64,000 bases of DNA from an uncultured Pelagibacteraceae bacterium. GTDB taxonomy: Bacteria > Pseudomonadota > Alphaproteobacteria > Pelagibacterales > Pelagibacteraceae. The notes beneath the pieces were generated by a model. That model was not told the DNA's origin, did not search any database, and saw only the letters and a program-made list of their open reading frames with translations. This document shows positions 8,576 to 16,485 of this stretch, piece after piece (positions within the stretch are counted from its first letter, which is position 1; every line of letters starts with the position of its first letter). The translations under genes were made by a program, and so were the position numbers. The stretch is from NCBI GenBank assembly GCA_902516465.1, contig CABXZD010000001.1, forward strand, positions 186,001 to 250,000, written 5' to 3'.

Positions 8576-9672
8576 AGATTAAATTTTCTTTTTAAATGTT
8601 TTAGTTTTCCCTCAGTACTATCATAATCAATGTAGCATCCTTGGAGAAATCTATCACCTTCATTCGAGTCATATTCAGTCCTTCCATGAAGTAATCGATG
8701 ATTGTCCATCATTAATAGTTCACCAGGCATGAGTTTAAATTCTATTTTATACTCACTTGAATTGTATAATTCGGATAATTTTCTTCTGGCAGAAAAATAT
8801 AACTCTAATTTTTCTTTATCCATTAAAGGAACAAAATCAAGTCTAGGACTGAATCTTACTTGTTTAAATTTTCCGTCATTATCAAGCTGTATCATTTCAG
8901 CCCAATCTTCTAAAATAACATTTTGATCAATAAATTGAAATCTGACTTTTATTTGAGTTAAAATTTTATAATGATCTAAGAAATCTTTTTTTAGTTTTTG
9001 AGTTACAGTATATCCATCTACCAAGGTAGAAAAACCACCGGTGACTTTATTTTCAATACAATGTAACATTTGTATGCAAGGAACTGGAATTCGGTAAGGA
9101 CTATCGGTATGAGGAGATAGTGAATAAGAGGTATAAGCTAAATCATTAGGGCTTGGTTTAGACCTAACATTAAAAAATTCTCCAAAATTAGTTCTTCTAA
9201 TACTTCCTATAGAATTTGCAAAGTTTACTATAAAATTATTTTTTGTTGGTACATCCTTAAAAATTACAAATCCATATTGGTAAAAATTGATAAGAGCTTC
9301 ATACATTTTTTTATCTTCAAAAAGATTATCTCTAAACTCATATTTATTGAAGTCTTTAAATGAAGAATCCCATTCTATTTTTTTGATATGCTCAATTTCA
9401 TTTTTTTGGGAAAATTCTCTAAAAATTTCTTGAATAGTCAATTTAGCATGAGCGCCATCACTAAACTTTATTTCTAAAAAATTATTAGATAAATTTAAGC
9501 TTTCAATCATTATATCTTTTTTAATCGTAGTTGGGTCAAATAACCTTTGTTGAGTTTTTTTATCAATAAAAGTCTCTCCATTTACTCTTTCTCTGAGCCA
9601 AAAAGGATGGATTTCTTTTTTTGAACCTCCATTATCAAAAAAGACCTTTTTATCTTTTAATTCAGTTTTCAT
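8572..9672 (-). CDS. Gamma-butyrobetaine hydroxylase-like Fe(II)/2-oxoglutarate dioxygenase
   Basis: 366 residues with the two-part layout of this family: an N-terminal DUF971-like domain (HPFWLRERVNGE, QQRLFDPTTI) and a TauD/TfdA catalytic domain from about residue 115. Iron ligands are visible as H188-x-D190 in SPHTDSPYR and distal H329 in RLLHGRTEY. The cysteines that bind zinc in animal butyrobetaine hydroxylases are absent from the N-terminal domain. It probably hydroxylates a trimethylammonium or similar osmolyte; carnitine synthesis is possible but unproven. Confidence 0.82.
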   Translation of the reverse strand: MKTELKDKKVFFDNGGSKKEIHPFWLRERVNGETFIDKKTQQRLFDPTTIKKDIMIESLNLSNNFLEIKFSDGAHAKLTIQEIFREFSQKNEIEHIKKIEWDSSFKDFNKYEFRDNLFEDKKMYEALINFYQYGFVIFKDVPTKNNFIVNFANSIGSIRRTNFGEFFNVRSKPSPNDLAYTSYSLSPHTDSPYRIPVPCIQMLHCIENKVTGGFSTLVDGYTVTQKLKKDFLDHYKILTQIKVRFQFIDQNVILEDWAEMIQLDNDGKFKQVRFSPRLDFVPLMDKEKLELYFSARRKLSELYNSSEYKIEFKLMPGELLMMDNHRLLHGRTEYDSNEGDRFLQGCYIDYDSTEGKLKHLKRKFNL

Positions 9673-9738
9673 AGATTTCTTAAATCATTATTTAAAATTA
9701 AGCTTTAATCAATAAGAATAAAATAGTATTAGTCCTTT

Positions 9739-10545
9739 GTGCCAATATTCAAATCTACAGATTACAAATTTTATTCGAAATTTATTGAGAATCTAGCTAA
9801 GAAGTTAACAAAGTTTTATCATTCTCAATTAAGCAAATCTTTTAAAGTTTCTAATAAGCTAAAAAGGAAAGGATATGACCCTGTAACAAGCTCTGACAGA
9901 GCATTTGAAAAGTTCATCAGAAATGAAATTAGTAAAAAATTTCCAGATCACCAAGTTATAGGCGAAGAATTTGGACATAAAAAATCAAAAAGTGATTTCA
10001 CATGGATTTTGGACCCTATAGATGGAACTAGGTCATTTATAATTGATAACCCTACATGGAGTAATTTAATTTCACTAAATTATAAAGAACAACCTGTTTT
10101 AGGGCTAGCTAATTTTCCAATTCTAGATAAATATTATTTTAACACCTCAAAAAAATGTGCTTATGTTTCTGAAAAAGGAAAAAAAAGAAAAATTAAAGTA
10201 AGTAAAAAAACTTCTTTTTCAAATTCGAAAGTTTCGGTAGCTTTCAATGGAGGACTACCATTAAACAAACAAAAAAAAATTCCAAAGATTTTAAAAATGA
10301 TGCAATTTCCTTGCACTGATGCTTTAAGTTATGCTCATTTTGCTGAGGGTAAAATTGATGTTGTAATTCAAGCAGTCAATAAAATTTGGGATGTAAATCC
10401 TTTAATTCCAATAATTAAAGCATCAGGTGGAATAGTTACAACATGGAGCAATCAAGATGCATCGAAAGGTGGTAATATTATTTGCTCAGTTAATAAAGAT
10501 GTTCATAAAAAATTTTTAAAAATTTTAAAGCCAGTTTCTAAGTAG
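9739..10545 (+). CDS. Inositol monophosphatase family protein, histidinol-phosphatase-like
   Basis: 268 residues, starting at GTG 9739. Metal-binding motifs are present in order: the DPVTSSDRA region, VIGEEFG (Glu of site 1), and WILDPIDGTRSF. The C-terminal motif reads WDVNPLIPIIKASGG in place of the usual WDxAA, keeping the Asp but with Asn for Ala. Members remove phosphate from inositol phosphate, histidinol phosphate or similar. The DPIDGTRSF form resembles HisN-type histidinol-phosphatases, but the substrate is inference. It overlaps the next convergent gene by 8 bp. Confidence 0.83.
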   Translation: MPIFKSTDYKFYSKFIENLAKKLTKFYHSQLSKSFKVSNKLKRKGYDPVTSSDRAFEKFIRNEISKKFPDHQVIGEEFGHKKSKSDFTWILDPIDGTRSFIIDNPTWSNLISLNYKEQPVLGLANFPILDKYYFNTSKKCAYVSEKGKKRKIKVSKKTSFSNSKVSVAFNGGLPLNKQKKIPKILKMMQFPCTDALSYAHFAEGKIDVVIQAVNKIWDVNPLIPIIKASGGIVTTWSNQDASKGGNIICSVNKDVHKKFLKILKPVSK

Positions 10546-10873
10546 TTTTACCAAGAGTATTTAATAATATTACCCCAATGATTATAAAAAAAATTCCAAT
10601 TACTCCGTAAAAATTTGGCACTTGATTATATTTAAAAATCCCAAATAAAGTTACTGCGGTAATTGTTAAACCTCCATATGTAGCATATGAAAAACCAACT
10701 GGGATTACATTCATCGCTTTTGATAAACAAAAAATACATGCTACTATCGAGATGATACAAAAAATTGTTGGACTAAGATTAGTAAAACCATTTGTAGATT
10801 TTAAAAGACCATTCGAAGTTATTCCAAGAATAATACTTAAAATTAAAAAAATATAAGCTGATAAATTAGTCAT
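10538..10873 (-). CDS. Small multidrug resistance (SMR)-like membrane protein, atypical
   Basis: 111 residues and four membrane helices, colinear with EmrE-type transporters (YIFLILSIILGITSNGLLK matches EmrE helix 1, PVGFSYATYGGLT helix 3). The membrane-embedded glutamate of helix 1 (Glu14 in EmrE), needed for proton-drug exchange, is replaced by Gly, and the helix 3 tryptophan by Tyr. A classical drug/proton antiport mechanism is therefore doubtful; a lipid-linked or other small-molecule flippase, or a partner subunit, is possible. It is the last gene of the long minus-strand cluster. Confidence 0.7.
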   Translation of the reverse strand: MTNLSAYIFLILSIILGITSNGLLKSTNGFTNLSPTIFCIISIVACIFCLSKAMNVIPVGFSYATYGGLTITAVTLFGIFKYNQVPNFYGVIGIFFIIIGVILLNTLGKTT

Positions 10874-10887
10874 TATTTAGATTATGA

Positions 10888-11109
10888 CTATTCGGTTATT
10901 TTATCTACAAACTTTTTTGCAATTGGGCCAACTATAAATGCAGCAGCAATTGCTATTGGGAGTCCTATTACCCATGCTTTTAAGAATCTATCTATATATC
11001 CGTTATCAATTCCTGTATTTATATAGGTGATGATTAATGTCATTATTAAGCTCATACTAAAGCCCATTACTAAAATAAATAAAAAATTAGAATATTTTTT
11101 TGGGATCAT
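10888..11109 (-). CDS. DUF2798 family small membrane protein
   Basis: 73 residues: two hydrophobic helices (FLFILVMGFSMSLIMTLIIT and AWVIGLPIAIAAAFIVGPIA) joined by a short polar loop, ending in a basic tail. The pattern PKKYSNFLF near the start and WVIGLPIA...VGPIAKK matches DUF2798, a two-helix inner membrane family of unknown function. Its start overlaps the stop of the DsbA-fold gene by one base (ATG shares A with TAA), so translation is coupled. Confidence 0.7.
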   Translation of the reverse strand: MIPKKYSNFLFILVMGFSMSLIMTLIITYINTGIDNGYIDRFLKAWVIGLPIAIAAAFIVGPIAKKFVDKITE

Positions 11110-11699
11110 TATTTTTTAGACCATTCTATAGCATCTTCCATTCTATCATCACCCCAAAATATTTCATTATTTACAATAAAAGATGGACTTCCAAAAATCT
11201 TATTTTTACGAGCTAAGTCTGTATTAGATTGATATATATCATTTATACCCTTGGTCTTAGCCTCAGATATTATTTCGTTTTTATCTAATTTTAATTGTTT
11301 ACATATCTCTGAAATACTAGGTTCTGTTGCTGGTTCTTTTGTTTCTTGGAACCATTTTTGATATGTTAGTCTCACATAATCAATTCCCCATCCTTTTTTT
11401 AATCCTAGAATAGCTATTTGATTAGCTAAATCAAATTCAGTCAATGGATAGGGTACTGGAGTTTTTGCAAAAAAGCCATATCCTTGAGCGCGTCTTTCTA
11501 TATCTCGCCACATATAATTTACTTTATTAATTTTATCTTTTGGAAATGGAATATTATTCATTTCTTTCATTATTGCCCTAACACTAAAAGGTTTCCAATT
11601 GAATTTTATTTGATGTTGCCTCTCAACATCGATAATTCTTGTAACAGATAAATAAGTATAGGTGCTACCTATTGAGAAATAGAAATCTATATTTTTCAT
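11109..11699 (-). CDS. DsbA-fold 2-hydroxychromene-2-carboxylate isomerase-like protein
   Basis: 196 residues with a thioredoxin/GST-kappa fold. It begins IDFYFSIGSTYTYL, where the DsbA CxxC is replaced and a serine occupies the glutathione-activating position, as in HCCA isomerases. PSFIVNNEIFWGDDRMEDAIEW at the C terminus contains the cis-proline and the family end signature. Members isomerise aromatic degradation intermediates with glutathione, but many are uncharacterised. The start overlaps the upstream TPR gene by 4 bp. Confidence 0.82.
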   Translation of the reverse strand: MKNIDFYFSIGSTYTYLSVTRIIDVERQHQIKFNWKPFSVRAIMKEMNNIPFPKDKINKVNYMWRDIERRAQGYGFFAKTPVPYPLTEFDLANQIAILGLKKGWGIDYVRLTYQKWFQETKEPATEPSISEICKQLKLDKNEIISEAKTKGINDIYQSNTDLARKNKIFGSPSFIVNNEIFWGDDRMEDAIEWSKK

Positions 11700-12250
11700 A
11701 TAGTTTCTTTTTTTATCTTTAATTGAAGTTTTTCAATCATGATTAAAGGTGATTTCATATTTGGATGAACTTTATGTGCTTCAATATAGCTATCCATAGC
11801 TTTTTGATAATTCTTTAATGCAGTCTGAACTAAACCTTGACCAGATAAAGCACCAAAATGCCTATTTTCGATTTCAAGAACTTTATTAATATCAGATTGA
11901 GAAAGCTCGTATCTTCCCATTAGATATAAAACAGTAGCTCTTTTATTCCAGGCTTCAGCCCAATTAGGATCTAAATTAATAGTTTTTGTGAAAGTCTCAT
12001 AAGCAGATTCTAGATTATTTTGAGACATATAAAATGATCCATCAGATAAAAGATTAGTCAAGCTTTCATCAGTTGGATGAGTAGTCCAAAGATCCCAAAT
12101 TTGAGACTCAATTTTTTTCGACTCCTCATAATTTGTTGTTTTTTTTAATTGATTAAATAATTTATCTATTTGTTTTTTTTCATTATCACTTGCTAAAGAA
12201 AAGTTAGATAGAAATAAGATTAAGACTGAATAAATTAATTTCCTCATCAT
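11696..12250 (-). CDS. Exported tetratricopeptide (TPR) protein
   Basis: 184 residues. The first about 20 form a signal peptide (MRKLIYSVLILFLSNFSLA). The rest is helical, with at least two clear TPR units: NLESAYETFTKTINLDPNWA with AWNKRATVLYLMGRYELS, then a unit at LSGQGLVQTALKNYQKAMDS. It probably acts in the periplasm as a protein-binding adaptor; the partner is unknown. It starts ATGATG, overlapping the previous stop by one base. Confidence 0.78.
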   Translation of the reverse strand: MMRKLIYSVLILFLSNFSLASDNEKKQIDKLFNQLKKTTNYEESKKIESQIWDLWTTHPTDESLTNLLSDGSFYMSQNNLESAYETFTKTINLDPNWAEAWNKRATVLYLMGRYELSQSDINKVLEIENRHFGALSGQGLVQTALKNYQKAMDSYIEAHKVHPNMKSPLIMIEKLQLKIKKETI

Positions 12251-12846
12251 TACTTAATCTTTCTGACTGTTAAACTAGTCATGGCTCTTTTTTTGCAAAA
12301 TTTGTAATCATTATCACCATATTTTTGTCCTGTTGCAGCATCAAATAATTTCCAATTAAATTTCACGCAACTTGATGGTTTTTTACCCAAATTTAATATT
12401 GTAAGTTCTACTGTCCTTGATCTCCCACCATCTGTAACTGAAAAAGTTCGGGTTTCGTCTTTTTTCCAAAAACCTAAAGGAAATTTACAGCCGTTTTTAA
12501 TGTATTTAGTTCCAGATCTTCTTTGATCGTATACTCTTCCCATACATTGCCCATCATTTGTTATAGTAAAGAGTTGTGTTTTTCTAACTTTACCTTCTCT
12601 ATTTTTTTGAGTTCTTTTATAGACTTTAATAATTTCATCGGAACCTGGAGCTCTCCAATCTATAGGCCCGACAATTTTTTTTCTTTTTTTTTCGCCAAAA
12701 GTTGTATCCGCACTAGTAAATCTAATTTCCGTATCATCTCTTATTTCTCCACCTGTAAATAATTCTAAGGGAATAAACCTTTCATTTGCTGAAGAATTAG
12801 AAGTGCTAACAAATATAAAAAGTACTAGTGCTAATATTTTTTTCAC
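12250..12846 (-). CDS. Secreted protein of unknown function
   Basis: 198 residues with a signal peptide (MKKILALVLFIFVSTSNSSA). The mature part is rich in beta-forming residues and Lys/Arg, with four cysteines (GQCMGR, NGCKF, SSCVKF and KFCKK) that could make two disulfides in the periplasm. I do not recognise a family. It overlaps the following TPR gene by one base, and its start shares a base with the end of the SnoaL-like gene, so it is part of the same transcript. Confidence 0.65.
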   Translation of the reverse strand: MKKILALVLFIFVSTSNSSANERFIPLELFTGGEIRDDTEIRFTSADTTFGEKKRKKIVGPIDWRAPGSDEIIKVYKRTQKNREGKVRKTQLFTITNDGQCMGRVYDQRRSGTKYIKNGCKFPLGFWKKDETRTFSVTDGGRSRTVELTILNLGKKPSSCVKFNWKLFDAATGQKYGDNDYKFCKKRAMTSLTVRKIK

Positions 12847-13166
12847 TATTTTGAAAGTTTAGTTGCTCCAGTTTCCTGGTGTAATACTTTTCCATCTTTA
12901 AATTTATAATAAGTCATAACGGCTTCTTTGTTACCATCATTAAAAGTTACCATAGCATGCTCAAAACCAACTTCATTATTTTCATAAAGTACTCTTACAT
13001 TGCTTTTTTTGACATCTTTCATGCCAACCCAACCAACTACATCTTTCTTGGTTAAGCTTTTACCAGATGAATGCATTAAAAATTTAAAATCATCATGTAT
13101 TAATTTTTCAGCTCCAGAGGTATCACCCTCATTTACAATTTTTGTCATTTTTTCTATAATAGACAC
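12846..13166 (-). CDS. SnoaL/NTF2-like small protein
   Basis: About 107 residues. I place the start at GTG 13166 because AGGAG lies 6 bp upstream and the previous stop (TAA at 13168-13170) is one base away; an ATG at 13199 would overlap the upstream gene by 32 bp and has no such site. The sequence shows the NTF2 cone pattern: a first helix (MTKIVNEGDTSGAEKLI), HDDFKFLMHSSGK, and strands ending VMTYYKFKDGKV. NTF2-like folds bind small hydrophobic ligands or act as enzymes; no activity is assigned. Confidence 0.68.
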   Translation of the reverse strand: MSIIEKMTKIVNEGDTSGAEKLIHDDFKFLMHSSGKSLTKKDVVGWVGMKDVKKSNVRVLYENNEVGFEHAMVTFNDGNKEAVMTYYKFKDGKVLHQETGATKLSK

Positions 13167-13167
13167 T

Positions 13168-13455
13168 TTATGCTCCTTTAATGATAATTCCGTTAGCAAC
13201 TGAGTTATCTAATCGGATTTGTTTTATTGGTTTATATTCTTCTGAGTCATACCATTCCAAAGCCTTTTCGTAGCTTGGAAATTTAATAACCACCGTTCTG
13301 GGGTAAGTCCATTCTCCCTCCACTACTTTAGTTTCACCACCTCGAATTATATAATCTCCTCCAAATTTTTCAGCTACTGGTTTTACTTTTTCAATATATT
13401 CTTTGTATTCTTCTGGTTTTTTTACTTCTATATTAAAAATTGCAAATCCTGACAT
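13168..13455 (-). CDS. DUF1330 family protein
   Basis: 95 residues with the family signatures EYKEYIEKVKPVAEKFGGDY and VVIKFPSYEKALEWYDSEEY, followed by the conserved YKPIKQIRLDNSVANG. DUF1330 proteins are small ferredoxin-like dimers in the dimeric alpha/beta barrel superfamily, with no settled biochemical role. The gene lies 6 bp after the cupin gene and one base before the SnoaL-like start, so it is within the same operon. Confidence 0.85.
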   Translation of the reverse strand: MSGFAIFNIEVKKPEEYKEYIEKVKPVAEKFGGDYIIRGGETKVVEGEWTYPRTVVIKFPSYEKALEWYDSEEYKPIKQIRLDNSVANGIIIKGA

Positions 13456-13461
13456 GAAGGA

Positions 13462-13812
13462 TTATTCTCCCCACATGCCATTAAATTCGTAAACTATTGC
13501 AGGCTCGTCCCCAACAACCCACCCATCATGACCTGGTTCTATTGAATAAGCATTTCCTGCTCTATAAGTAAGTTCTGTACCGTCATTATGTTTTGCACAA
13601 ACTGCCCCAGAAATAATTACACCAAGGTGTTTTGCTTGACAGCTGTCGCCTCCAACTTTTGGTTTTACATCTTTCGACCATTGCCAACCTGGTTGTAATG
13701 TAAGTTTCATTACTCTCTGATCACCAACCTTAACAGCTTCAATTTTTGCATTATTAAAATTATTATTAACTTCGTCAGCGTTATCGAAGCTTTTTACTAC
13801 TACTCCAGCCAT
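13462..13812 (-). CDS. Cupin domain protein
   Basis: 116 residues forming a single cupin barrel. Visible parts are QRVMKLTLQPGWQWSKDVKP, the first cupin motif region, CQAKHLGVIISGAVCAKHNDGTE, and the second motif region YSIEPGHDGWVVGDEPAIVYEF. Metal-ligand candidates are the histidines in AKHLG and PGHDGW. No enzyme activity can be named. A very strong ribosome site (AAAGGAGGG) precedes the ATG, suggesting high expression. Confidence 0.75.
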   Translation of the reverse strand: MAGVVVKSFDNADEVNNNFNNAKIEAVKVGDQRVMKLTLQPGWQWSKDVKPKVGGDSCQAKHLGVIISGAVCAKHNDGTELTYRAGNAYSIEPGHDGWVVGDEPAIVYEFNGMWGE

Positions 13813-13828
13813 TATCCCTCCTTTAAAA

Positions 13829-14245
13829 TTAAATATAGATTTTATCAGCTAAACCATAACAAAGTACAGCACTTAGAATAGTTAAAAATAAGGGGGCATA
13901 GATTGCTTCATCCGAAGTTTTGTCCGTATGTCCAAGTTTATTTATTTTTGTACTATAAAAACCAACTATAAATGCTGACAAGTTTTGTAAAAATATTAGA
14001 TTAAAAAAGGCCCATGTTGCTTCTAACCCGTTAGGTCTAATAAATCCTACATAAATTGCCATTAAAGTGGAGCCAATAAATATAGAACCAAAAAATCTGA
14101 CTATACCAGCACCAGTTTCATGCATTCCGTATTGATTTAAAAAAGACTGTGTTTGAAACACACATCTAAATCCATAGTAAGCAAATCCCATAAAGTGAAT
14201 TAAAAATATTGCTAAGTAAATTATTCCATTAAATTTTTCTAACAT
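13829..14245 (-). CDS. Four-helix membrane protein of unknown function
   Basis: 138 residues with four predicted membrane segments: about 8-25 (IIYLAIFLIHFMGFAYYG), 46-66, 76-96 and 117-133. A conserved-looking FRCVFQTQSFLNQYG loop follows helix 1 and a polar loop (INKLGHTDKTSDEA) precedes helix 4. I do not recognise a family. It sits among small soluble genes in one operon and is the cluster's main integral membrane protein besides the SMR-like and DUF2798 genes. Confidence 0.6.
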   Translation of the reverse strand: MLEKFNGIIYLAIFLIHFMGFAYYGFRCVFQTQSFLNQYGMHETGAGIVRFFGSIFIGSTLMAIYVGFIRPNGLEATWAFFNLIFLQNLSAFIVGFYSTKINKLGHTDKTSDEAIYAPLFLTILSAVLCYGLADKIYI

Positions 14246-14257
14246 AATTTAATTCTT

Positions 14258-14566
14258 TTAACTAAATATCGGTCTAATTTCATCTTCAATAGTACCTTCT
14301 ATTGCAACTTCTTTTAATTGCTCCAAAAGTTTTTTAAATTCTGGGTCTGCGGACATATTCGCGTCAGCCTCATTATCACCTTCAAACATTGGTCCAATTA
14401 CAGTTTCTCTTATTGTCCTTGGGTCCCCACCCATTTGAAAAGAAAAATAAACGTCATGATTAGGATAATGTTTTTTTCTGACTGCAGCTAAACCTTTTCC
14501 TATTTCCATTGCTTTTCCTAAACCATCATCTTTTACCCTCATGGTTCTAGTATAAATTACCTTCAT
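14258..14566 (-). CDS. Small alpha/beta protein of unknown function
   Basis: 102 residues, soluble, without a signal peptide. The layout strand-helix-strand-strand-helix (MKVIYTRTMRV, KAMEIGKGLAAVRKKH, VYFSFQMGG, then RETVIGPMFEG) suggests a ferredoxin-like dimeric barrel, as in the neighbouring DUF1330 protein. This is inference from pattern only. A good TCTCC-type ribosome site precedes the ATG. No catalytic residues can be named. Confidence 0.55.
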   Translation of the reverse strand: MKVIYTRTMRVKDDGLGKAMEIGKGLAAVRKKHYPNHDVYFSFQMGGDPRTIRETVIGPMFEGDNEADANMSADPEFKKLLEQLKEVAIEGTIEDEIRPIFS

Positions 14567-14600
14567 TATTTCTCCTTATTTAATAAAAGTTTAGACATTT

Positions 14601-14891
14601 TTATTTAGCATTAAAGTCTATAACATCATCTGTACACTCAACAAACTTATGAGGTTCATAGAAATCATTCATGGACTCTAATTGTTTATTAATTGCATCT
14701 GGATCTTTACCTTTCCACCAGCAATACATTGTTAAATTATCACCTGGTGTGTTCCAGCTCATTTGACATTTTGCATTTTCACTTGTCATTGCTTTAGTCA
14801 TATCTTCCATAGACATCGAACCAGTAACTTCTATCATTTTAGCTTTTGCTTCTTTTGACTTAAAAGTGTGTGTTACTATATAGTTTTTCAT
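14601..14891 (-). CDS. Small alpha/beta protein of unknown function
   Basis: 96 residues, soluble. It opens MKNYIVTHTFKSKEAKAKM and contains CQMSWNTPGDNLTMYCWWKGKDPDAINKQ and NDFYEPHKFVECTDDV. The order of strands and helices resembles small ferredoxin-like dimers, perhaps related to the DUF4242 type, but the match is weak. Three cysteines and a histidine near the second half might bind metal. It lies 7 bp from the next cluster gene. Confidence 0.55.
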   Translation of the reverse strand: MKNYIVTHTFKSKEAKAKMIEVTGSMSMEDMTKAMTSENAKCQMSWNTPGDNLTMYCWWKGKDPDAINKQLESMNDFYEPHKFVECTDDVIDFNAK

Positions 14892-14898
14892 ATCTCTC

Positions 14899-15183
14899 CT
14901 ATTTTACTTTTGTTAAATCATAGATTGAATAGCTATCTAAAACAGCATCCATGATTGGTTTTGATACTTCAGTACCTTCAATGAATTTATGCAACGCAGG
15001 TTCATCAATGCAAAATATCTTAAACATTACAGTACTTTTATCTGGGCTTACCGTTCCAATAGTTTTTTCTACTACTGCAACTTTAGCTCTTTCCGCCAAA
15101 CCCTCTGGTGATTGCATAAATCCCATAAATTTTTCTAACATACCTTCTTTTAATTTAGCCACTACTAACATTTCTTTTTCCAT
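14899..15183 (-). CDS. Small alpha/beta protein of unknown function
   Basis: 94 residues, soluble. MLVVAKLKEGMLEKFMGFM (strand then helix), TVMFKIFCIDEPALHKFIEG (strand then helix) and a final strand near SIYDLTKVK form the repeat expected of a dimeric alpha/beta barrel. I cannot name a family. The gene is preceded by a strong AAAGGAG ribosome site. Three such small proteins in a row, plus DUF1330 downstream, suggest an expanded group from one fold. Confidence 0.55.
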   Translation of the reverse strand: MEKEMLVVAKLKEGMLEKFMGFMQSPEGLAERAKVAVVEKTIGTVSPDKSTVMFKIFCIDEPALHKFIEGTEVSKPIMDAVLDSYSIYDLTKVK

Positions 15184-15206
15184 TTTATCTCCTTTTATTA
15201 ATTAAT

Positions 15207-15683
15207 TTAATATGTGTACTCACCACTCATTTGATTCATTGAGTGAGCGAATCCAGTTTTTCCTTTAAGGTTTTGTCTGCTAGAAAAACCAGAACCTGTA
15301 ATTTTTTCATATTTTCCAGTACCCCCAACAATTATAAAAGTTCCTGATCCACCTTGGCCACCAGTACCTTTACCTTTATAATTTATAAAAACTTTTTCAC
15401 CATCAGATAAGTAAAAAGTACACATACCCGTTTCATCTTCAAACTTTCCACCAACTAATGTAAGTCCACCCACACAATTCATTGTAGACTTATCAAATAT
15501 ACTATTAGGGTCTTTATCTGCTAGCCCAGCATTTCCATCATAAGTAATTGCCATATTACCATTTCCAGCATTCATGATATTCATTTCCCAAGATCCCATA
15601 CCGCTTGCATTAAATTTCCCAGAATTAGCATAAGCTATTGTGGAAATAATTGTTAAAGCAAATGTTAATATTATTTTTTTCAT
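15207..15683 (-). CDS. Secreted beta-barrel-like protein of unknown function
   Basis: 158 residues with a clear signal peptide (MKKIILTFALTIISTIAYA). The mature chain is rich in Gly and beta-forming residues, with one cysteine pair (NCVGG, GMCTF). The segment GTFIIVGGTGKYEKITGSG resembles the strand-turn motif of allene-oxide-cyclase/dirigent-type barrels, so a small periplasmic or secreted barrel is plausible. Function unknown. It is followed closely by the small alpha/beta genes. Confidence 0.6.
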   Translation of the reverse strand: MKKIILTFALTIISTIAYANSGKFNASGMGSWEMNIMNAGNGNMAITYDGNAGLADKDPNSIFDKSTMNCVGGLTLVGGKFEDETGMCTFYLSDGEKVFINYKGKGTGGQGGSGTFIIVGGTGKYEKITGSGFSSRQNLKGKTGFAHSMNQMSGEYTY

Positions 15684-15696
15684 TTTTTCTCCTTTT

Positions 15697-16074
15697 TTAT
15701 TTTAAAGTTCCTCTTAGTTTTTCTATTTGTTCTTCTGAACCTGGTATTAAATTGTAAATAAACGAGTTACACTCATCGTTTCTTTCATTATTGAATGATT
15801 GCCCAATCAATTTATCTAATTCCTCAATAGTCCCTTTATTTATCTCATCCTCCTTCACTTTTTCATTTAGTAAATAAGCTTTTACTATTTTGTATGAGGC
15901 TAAAGCATATTCAATTTGAATGGCTTCAACTTCGTTAGCTGCAATAAACGTTATTGCTGTATAGTGGCCCAAACATTTAATTGCTTTTTCTTTATCCTCT
16001 TTGCTTATGTGACCTCCAGCAAATGATGAGGTCGCAAAGTGTAAGATTACAAGAGTTAAGATTATTTTTTTCAT
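15697..16074 (-). CDS. Small secreted protein, paralogue of the 16090-16461 product
   Basis: 125 residues with signal peptide MKKIILTLVILHFATSSFA. The mature part is helical and shares its frame with the next upstream gene product: a KCLGHY motif early, a central basic helix, and DECNSFIYNLIPGSEEQIEK near the end. The two conserved cysteines could form a disulfide in the periplasm. It probably arose by tandem duplication. Function unknown. Confidence 0.65.
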   Translation of the reverse strand: MKKIILTLVILHFATSSFAGGHISKEDKEKAIKCLGHYTAITFIAANEVEAIQIEYALASYKIVKAYLLNEKVKEDEINKGTIEELDKLIGQSFNNERNDECNSFIYNLIPGSEEQIEKLRGTLK

Positions 16075-16089
16075 ATTAAAAGATTCATT

Positions 16090-16461
16090 TTAATATAAAG
16101 TTTGAACTACTTTTTTTACTCTTTCAGCTCCATTTGGAACTAAAGCTTCGACAAATGTATGACATTTTTCAGTTTTAGCTTGGTCATATTTAGATCCATA
16201 ATGCTTATCTACTGCATTGTTAACTCCTTCATCCCATTCATTTTCTGGTATGCCTATCTCTAGGGCATATGTTTTAAGAACCTTTACAGTCGAAATAGAC
16301 TTTTCTTTCATACCATACTCAAATTTTTCACCTGATGGCAGAAAATAGTTCGCCATATAAATTCCTACACAATCCAAAGCCTGAGATTTATCTTTATCGT
16401 TCATTTCTGCATAAGCAGAACTGAAAAATAATACAGATAATGTGAAGATCAATTTTTTCAT
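16090..16461 (-). CDS. Small secreted protein, paralogue of the 15697-16074 product
   Basis: 123 residues with signal peptide MKKLIFTLSVLFFSSAYA. It matches its downstream neighbour in length and plan: DCVGIY early and EKCHTFVEALVPNGAERVKK late, against KCLGHY and DECNSFIYNLIPGSEEQIEK in the neighbour. The two cysteines and the V/I-P-x-G turn are shared. It is the first gene after the cysK terminator and so heads the fifteen-gene minus-strand run. Function unknown. Confidence 0.65.
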   Translation of the reverse strand: MKKLIFTLSVLFFSSAYAEMNDKDKSQALDCVGIYMANYFLPSGEKFEYGMKEKSISTVKVLKTYALEIGIPENEWDEGVNNAVDKHYGSKYDQAKTEKCHTFVEALVPNGAERVKKVVQTLY

Positions 16462-16485
16462 TATTTAACGTTATTTAATAATATA

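Noticed and set aside
13167-13199. Longer start for the SnoaL-like gene at ATG 13199
   Set aside because: It overlaps the DUF1330 gene by 32 bp and lacks a ribosome site, while GTG 13166 has AGGAG at the right distance.
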